Below, piece by piece: positions 60,281 to 64,000 of a DNA stretch of 64,000 nt (positions are counted from its first letter, which is position 1; each line of letters starts with the position of its first letter). The notes beneath the pieces are model-generated. The model saw only the letters and a list, made by a program, of their open reading frames with translations. It was not told where the DNA came from and ran no database searches. This stretch comes from Oceanisphaera psychrotolerans (GTDB lineage: Bacteria > Pseudomonadota > Gammaproteobacteria > Enterobacterales > Aeromonadaceae), in the NCBI RefSeq assembly GCF_001870485.1, contig NZ_MDKE01000011.1, positions 329,187 to 393,186 on the forward strand, written 5' to 3'. The position numbers and the translations under genes are program-made.

Positions 60281-60954
60281 ATTATTTCGGAAATGATTTT
60301 TATAATGTGGAAATTGGTGTGGTGGGTGGTTCGGCGAATGTTGTTTGTCTGAATGGTTTTTTATTGTTGTTTTTTAATGATTTTTTGCGGTTATTGAGTG
60401 GGGGTTTGTCGATATTGAACAAAATGCGACCGGTGGGTACCCTCACTCTGATGCGTGAATGCAGTGGCCGGATGGGGAGAGAAAGCCGGCGAGAAGCTGA
60501 TAACAACAACATAACCAGGTAAGTGTGAAGAGGATTATTGTGCTAAATGTTGCTGTTTAATTTTCGGTTTTAATCGAAATTTTTGTGCACAATTTTATGT
60601 TTTATGCCATGGGTTGCCACAGTCTGGATTGCCGGCAGGTGAGTCCGATCCTGAACCCGCCGCCTCGCTTATGGTGCCAGCGGTCTGCGCCGGCAGCTCG
60701 GTGAGGCAGCCGATGGCCATGGCGCTGTCATGCGGCGGATAACCAGAGTAAGGCCAGAGCAGGAGCGATTCTTGAGCGGCTGGTACGTTTATTCGGATGG
60801 AATTATTTTGCGATGCACAAAAAAGAACTTGTAAAGCCATTTTGTGCGGTGCAGTATTAATGGCGTACGCCGAGACCAAGAAAGTAGAATGATGATGTTT
60901 TTCTTGCTGGCGTGCCGGGCCTGGTGCCTTCCCATTCTTCAGGAGATGCAAATT
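60281..60954. promoter_or_regulatory. Control region between gcl and the phasin gene
   Basis: No convincing gene. It is unusually AT-rich up to about 60620. It contains the palindrome TTGTGCACAA (60583-60592) and, nearer the phasin gene, TGCGATGCACAA (60809-60820) and TGCGGTGCAGTA (60845-60856). Both match the TGC-NNN-GCA type of site I recall for PhaR, which is encoded just downstream of the phasin. Confidence 0.5.
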
Positions 60955-61599
60955 ATGTCATTGTTCGATTTTGAGAAATTCCAAAGCATCCAGCAGACCT
61001 ACCTGAACCAGGTACAGAGTCTGACCAGCAATCTGTTTGCCAGCGCCACCAAACTGGGCAAGCTGCAACAGGACTCCCTTACCGAGCTGAGCACGGCTCA
61101 GTTCGACTATGCCGGCAAGCTGCTGGCCGTGCGTGACGCCAAGGCGTTCGGCGAGCTGCAAAGTGCCTTCTTCAGCCCTACCGCCCTGCTGGACCGTCAG
61201 CTGACCTTCAACCGCGAAGTGCTGGCTCTGCTGACCGATGCCCAGCAGCAGGTGGGTCAGTTTGCAGAGCAGCAAGTTGCCGCCGGTAGCGAGCAGCTGA
61301 ATGAAGCGATTGACCAACTGGCCGGCCATGCCCCTGCGGGTACCGAATCGGCTGTTACCGCCATGAAATCTGTGGTAACCAGCGCCAACGAAGCCTATGA
61401 GCAGGCGCAGAAAGCGGCCAAAGATGCCGCCGAGATCGCCGACAAGGCGGTCAAGCAGGCTGCCGAGCAGTCTGAAAAGGCCGCCAGACAGGTAGCGGAA
61501 ACGGCCGAAAAAGGCATCAGCACCGCCGCCAATGTTGTCGCCAACAATGCGGCGAACAACAGCGCCAAGAGCGGTCGCGGTGCTGCCAAGGCCAGCTAA
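60955..61599 (+). CDS. Phasin, PHA granule-associated protein
   Basis: An all-helical protein of 214 residues starting MSLFDFEKFQSIQQTYLNQVQ, with a phasin_2-type helical core to about 115 and an Ala/Lys-rich C-terminal helix (QAQKAAKDAAEIADKAVKQA) like that of PhaP and histone-H1-like tails. It coats polyhydroxyalkanoate granules. AGGAGA precedes the ATG. Convergent with phaR. No phaC, phaA or phaB gene is in the window. Confidence 0.88.
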   Translation: MSLFDFEKFQSIQQTYLNQVQSLTSNLFASATKLGKLQQDSLTELSTAQFDYAGKLLAVRDAKAFGELQSAFFSPTALLDRQLTFNREVLALLTDAQQQVGQFAEQQVAAGSEQLNEAIDQLAGHAPAGTESAVTAMKSVVTSANEAYEQAQKAAKDAAEIADKAVKQAAEQSEKAARQVAETAEKGISTAANVVANNAANNSAKSGRGAAKAS

Positions 61600-61640
61600 T
61601 TAACGATAACGAAAAATAACAGCGGTTATCTCGTTTGAGG

Positions 61641-61672
61641 CGATAGGGGTTATTCCTTATCGTCTTTTTTTT
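61641..61672 (+). terminator. Terminator of the phasin gene
   Basis: CGATAGGG pairs with CCTTATCG (one G-T) over a 6-nt loop, followed by TCTTTTTTTT. It overlaps the 3' end of the convergent phaR. Confidence 0.75.
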
Positions 61673-62165
61673 CGTCGTTACTGCTGCCGCCGAAACCGCC
61701 GAACAGGCCAAACATGTTCTGGGTGTTGAGGTAGAGACTGCGGGACTGTTCCACATACTGACGCATCATTTCTTGCATCATCGGTACCTGGCTGTGCATG
61801 AACTGGGTCCAGGCTTCGGATGACTGGGCGCCGGCCTGGGTCTGGATATCGATCACCGACTGGATGCTTTCTTCCAGATAGCTGCCCAGCACGCCCTGAA
61901 AGGGGCCGTAGAAGCGGATGATGTTCTTCAGCATGTCGCTGGAAAATATCGGATCGCCGTCGCTTTCCGCTTCCTGGATGATCTGCAGCAGTATGCTGCG
62001 GGTGAGATCCTCGCCGCTTTTGGCATCCACCACCTGAAAGGGTTCTTCTTCCTGCACCAGCCGGCGAATATCGGCCAGCGTCACGTGGCTGCTGGTATAG
62101 CTGTCGTACAGGCGGCGGTTGGGATACTTCTTGATGATGCGGATACTGTCCTGGGATTTTGACAT
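61650..62165 (-). CDS. phaR: Polyhydroxyalkanoate synthesis repressor PhaR
   Basis: A protein of 171 residues. The N-terminal PHB/PHA accumulation DNA-binding domain is obvious (IIKKYPNRRLYDSYTSSHVTLADI), followed by a PHB_acc repeat region (DLTRSILLQIIQEAESDG) and a Met/Gln-rich, hydrophobic C-terminus ending FGLFGGFGG plus an acidic tail. PhaR represses phasin genes until it is titrated by PHA granules. Adjacent to its expected target. Confidence 0.93.
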   Translation of the reverse strand: MSKSQDSIRIIKKYPNRRLYDSYTSSHVTLADIRRLVQEEEPFQVVDAKSGEDLTRSILLQIIQEAESDGDPIFSSDMLKNIIRFYGPFQGVLGSYLEESIQSVIDIQTQAGAQSSEAWTQFMHSQVPMMQEMMRQYVEQSRSLYLNTQNMFGLFGGFGGSSNDEKKDDKE

Positions 62166-62327
62166 GCGGAACTGATTCTCGGCGGGCTGGTTTAACAGCC
62201 AGTGTATCCCAATAGCCGGTACCGCTCAATTTGGGGGCAGGGTGGCGGCTGACGATGACACTGAATCGGGCTGCACCATCTGTTATTATTTGTGCCGGTT
62301 ATTTTCCCGATACAGACAGGACAGCAG

Positions 62328-62810
62328 ATGCAAGTTGCAGACAACACCGTAGTACAGTTCAACTACACCCTGAAATCCGAAGACGGCCAGGTGCTGGACA
62401 CCAACGCCGGCAACACGCCGCTGGCCTATTTGCATGGCCATAACGGCATGATGGAAGGCCTGGAAAAAGCGCTGACCGGCAAAGAAGAAGGCGAAAGCTT
62501 CAGCGTTACCCTGACGCCGGAAGAAGGTTACGGCGAGCGCAAAGACGACATGATCCAGCGCGTACCGGTCAAGCATTTGCAAGGTGCCAAGAAGTGGAAA
62601 GCGGGCATGATGGCCACGGTGCACACCGAGCAAGGCGAGCGTCAGGTCACGGTAGCCAAGGTGGGCAAGTTTATGGCCGACGTGGATATGAACCACCCAC
62701 TGGCCGGTTTAACGCTGAATTTTGATCTGGAAGTGGTCAGCGTACGCGCCGCCACCGAAGAAGAGCTGGCCCACGGCCACGCCCACGGTGAAGGTGGTCA
62801 CCACCACTAA
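62328..62810 (+). CDS. slyD: FKBP-type peptidyl-prolyl isomerase, SlyD
   Basis: A protein of 160 residues. The FKBP domain has an inserted IF chaperone domain (about 70-120). Conserved are YLHGHNGMMEGLEKAL, EEGYGERKDDMIQRVP and LNFDLEVVSVRAATEEELAHGH. The C-terminus is His-rich but much shorter than the E. coli metal-binding tail. It acts in protein folding and nickel insertion. Confidence 0.94.
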   Translation: MQVADNTVVQFNYTLKSEDGQVLDTNAGNTPLAYLHGHNGMMEGLEKALTGKEEGESFSVTLTPEEGYGERKDDMIQRVPVKHLQGAKKWKAGMMATVHTEQGERQVTVAKVGKFMADVDMNHPLAGLTLNFDLEVVSVRAATEEELAHGHAHGEGGHHH

Positions 62811-62851
62811 GCCGCAGGCTTGTTTGTTTAGGCGCAAGTCTACAAACGGTC

Positions 62852-63009
62852 AGTGCACAGAGAGGCAACTGGGCAACCTCTTCCGACACGCTACAAGTAC
62901 ATCCTTGTAAGCTCACACATGCCATCCATGGCATGTGATGGTCGGCTGAGGTTATCCCAGCAGCCTCTCTCATCGGCATGGCGTTGCCGGTAGAAAACAC
63001 CAACAAAAA
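62852..63009. repeat. Dispersed hairpin repeat, copy 1
   Basis: Over 150 bases nearly identical to 63601-63758. It contains the perfect palindrome CACATGCCAT-CC-ATGGCATGTG (62916-62937) followed by ATGGTCGGCTGAGG. It lies between slyD and the convergent YbaK-type gene. Confidence 0.85.
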
Positions 63010-63038
63010 GGCCGAGCTGTTGCTCGGCCTTTTTGTTG
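63001..63038. terminator. Bidirectional terminator between slyD and the YbaK-type gene
   Basis: CAACAAAAAGGCCGAGC pairs over 17 bp with its complement across loop TGTT; U-runs occur in both directions. Confidence 0.92.
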
Positions 63039-63057
63039 GGTACGGCACTGGCCCGGG

Positions 63058-63513
63058 CTAGACCGCAATCTCCCTGGGCTGAACCAGTCTCAGGTAGTCT
63101 TTCATGGACAGGCTGAACAGCTCACGGTAACTGCCGGCACTGAAGACGATTTCTTCCTGCTGTGCGAGTTCGGTGTCTATGTACACCGGTAGTTCATACA
63201 GGTTGCCGAAGGGGGGCAGGGCACCGACATCGCAGTCGGGAAACTTCTCGCGGAAGTTGTTTTCATGCAGAAAGGTCACCTCCTGCGCCGACAGGGACTG
63301 GGCCAGGCTGTCGGGATGGATCATCTTGGGGGCAGGCACCACTATCATGGCCATCTGACCATCCAGTGTCATCATCACCACCTTGGCCATTACCCTGCCC
63401 GGCACATGGGCGACTTCGGCCACATCCTGCGCGGTAAACGCCGGCGAATGAGTAATGACCCGATATTTGACCCCCTGTTGATCCAGGTATTGCTGTAATC
63501 GTTGGGCCGGCAT
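63058..63513 (-). CDS. YbaK/EbsC-domain aminoacyl-tRNA deacylase-like protein
   Basis: A single editing domain of 151 residues: AQDVAEVAHVPGRVMAKVVMM with the conserved Lys, LPPFGNLYELPVYID with the conserved GxxP-like loop, and FSAGSYRELFSLSMKDYLRL. Such proteins hydrolyse mischarged tRNA (Cys- or Ala-tRNA-Pro). The gene is flanked on both sides by copies of a 150-bp repeat in the same orientation. Confidence 0.9.
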   Translation of the reverse strand: MPAQRLQQYLDQQGVKYRVITHSPAFTAQDVAEVAHVPGRVMAKVVMMTLDGQMAMIVVPAPKMIHPDSLAQSLSAQEVTFLHENNFREKFPDCDVGALPPFGNLYELPVYIDTELAQQEEIVFSAGSYRELFSLSMKDYLRLVQPREIAV

Positions 63514-63600
63514 AACAAATCCTCCTCGACAGATACTGAATGCCGGTTGAAGTATAGGTTATGGGGGGATGCTGGCGGCGTGTGGGACAATGAACTCAAA

Positions 63601-63758
63601 GCGTACAGAGAGCCAGTTGGGCAACCTCTTCCGACACGCTTCAAGTACATCCCTGTAAGCTCACACATGCCATCCATGGCATGTGATGGTCGGCTGAGGT
63701 TATCCCAGCCGCCTCTCATCGGTATGGAGTCGCCGGTGGAAAGCGCGAATAAAAAGGG
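63601..63758. repeat. Dispersed hairpin repeat, copy 2
   Basis: A direct copy of 62852-63009 with the same palindrome at 63664-63685. Differences are scattered substitutions and a few short indels. Between the YbaK-type gene and this copy (63514-63600) nothing else is seen. Confidence 0.85.
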
Positions 63759-63923
63759 CAAGGGCAAAAAGCAAGACCTGACCTCTACATAGAAAGCTGC
63801 CACCAGTGACTGCTCATAGAAGTCGTACTGTGGTTACTTCTATCTAAATAACTGATCCTAATAGTGCTACATTTTGGCTGTTCCGTAACGACTCCCAGGA
63901 AATGGCGAAACGGTATTCATAAA

Positions 63924-64000
63924 ATGTCTGACTCGCTTCAGCAGAGATACCATGCTGTAGCACTGGTGATTGCGGGTTACCGTCTCATGCAGCTTGTGCC
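63924..64000 (+). CDS. Possible start of an unknown gene, cut by the window edge
   Basis: An open frame from ATG to the end of the window reads MSDSLQQRYHAVALVIAGYR and continues for five more residues without a stop. No strong ribosome site precedes it. I do not recognise the product; it may be spurious. The 160 bases before it are AT-richer and hold no other feature. Confidence 0.3.
   Translation, partial: MSDSLQQRYHAVALVIAGYRLMQLV

Noticed and set aside
60049..60522. Plus-strand frame of 157 codons upstream of the phasin gene
   Set aside because: It begins inside gcl on the opposite strand and continues through AT-rich non-coding sequence without any family similarity.

Overview
The window looks like chromosomal DNA of a marine or brackish gammaproteobacterium. 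The pdhR-aceE-aceF-lpdA, pilABCD-coaE, mtn, carboxynorspermidine and PHA gene sets, together with the high GC content, fit the Oceanimonas/Oceanisphaera/Zobellella group of Aeromonadales. This placement is an inference from gene content and protein similarity recalled from memory; no 16S gene is present. I see no rRNA, CRISPR array, prophage or complete insertion sequence.

Layout. (1) 1-8.4 kb, minus strand: a methylated-amine island. gmaS and three glutamate-synthase-like genes (mgsABC type) are followed by an Amt transporter and then, behind a terminator and a 31-bp palindrome, by a heme-dependent dimethylamine N-demethylase (dmm/HODM) operon that runs off the left edge. A divergent XRE-cupin regulator lies at 8.9 kb. 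Together these genes would take dimethylamine to methylamine, then gamma-glutamylmethylamide, then N-methylglutamate. (2) 9.5-24 kb: acnB, a patatin/Omp85 protein, a chemoreceptor, and the pyruvate dehydrogenase locus with two PdhR boxes. (3) 24-35.4 kb: ampD, an aspartic protease, nadC, the type IV pilus genes pilABCD, coaE, trmB, an aminotransferase, mutY and yggX. (4) 35.4-41.9 kb: tRNA-Phe/Thr/Leu/Pro plus a decayed tRNA-Pro copy, a cold-shock gene, a divergent Hfq-like protein, a HAD phosphatase, dapA with a lysine-rich leader-peptide attenuator, and rsmC. (5) 41.9-50 kb: methionine salvage (mtnK, mtnA, mtnB, mtnC, mtnD) with a sugar-type ABC importer that is probably for methylthioribose, and MetJ-like boxes. 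(6) 50-60.2 kb: an AllR-like IclR regulator, carboxynorspermidine synthase and decarboxylase, a low-complexity coiled-coil protein, and the glyoxylate-to-glycerate genes gcl-hyi-glxR-glxK. (7) 60.2-64 kb: phasin and phaR, slyD, and ybaK flanked by two copies of a dispersed repeat.

Sequence quality is a major caveat. Seven genes that should be intact (amt, acnB, the patatin gene, aceF, mtnK, mtnA, glxK) each lack exactly one base, mostly in G/C runs. Restoring one base gives the normal family length every time. This points to consensus indel errors rather than decay.

The most interesting candidate is the region upstream of dapA (39.9-40.1 kb). It has a promoter with a perfect -35 hexamer, a 22-codon leader ORF with five Lys codons, an antiterminator pairing of 13/14 bases and a strong terminator: the complete anatomy of ribosome-mediated attenuation for lysine.
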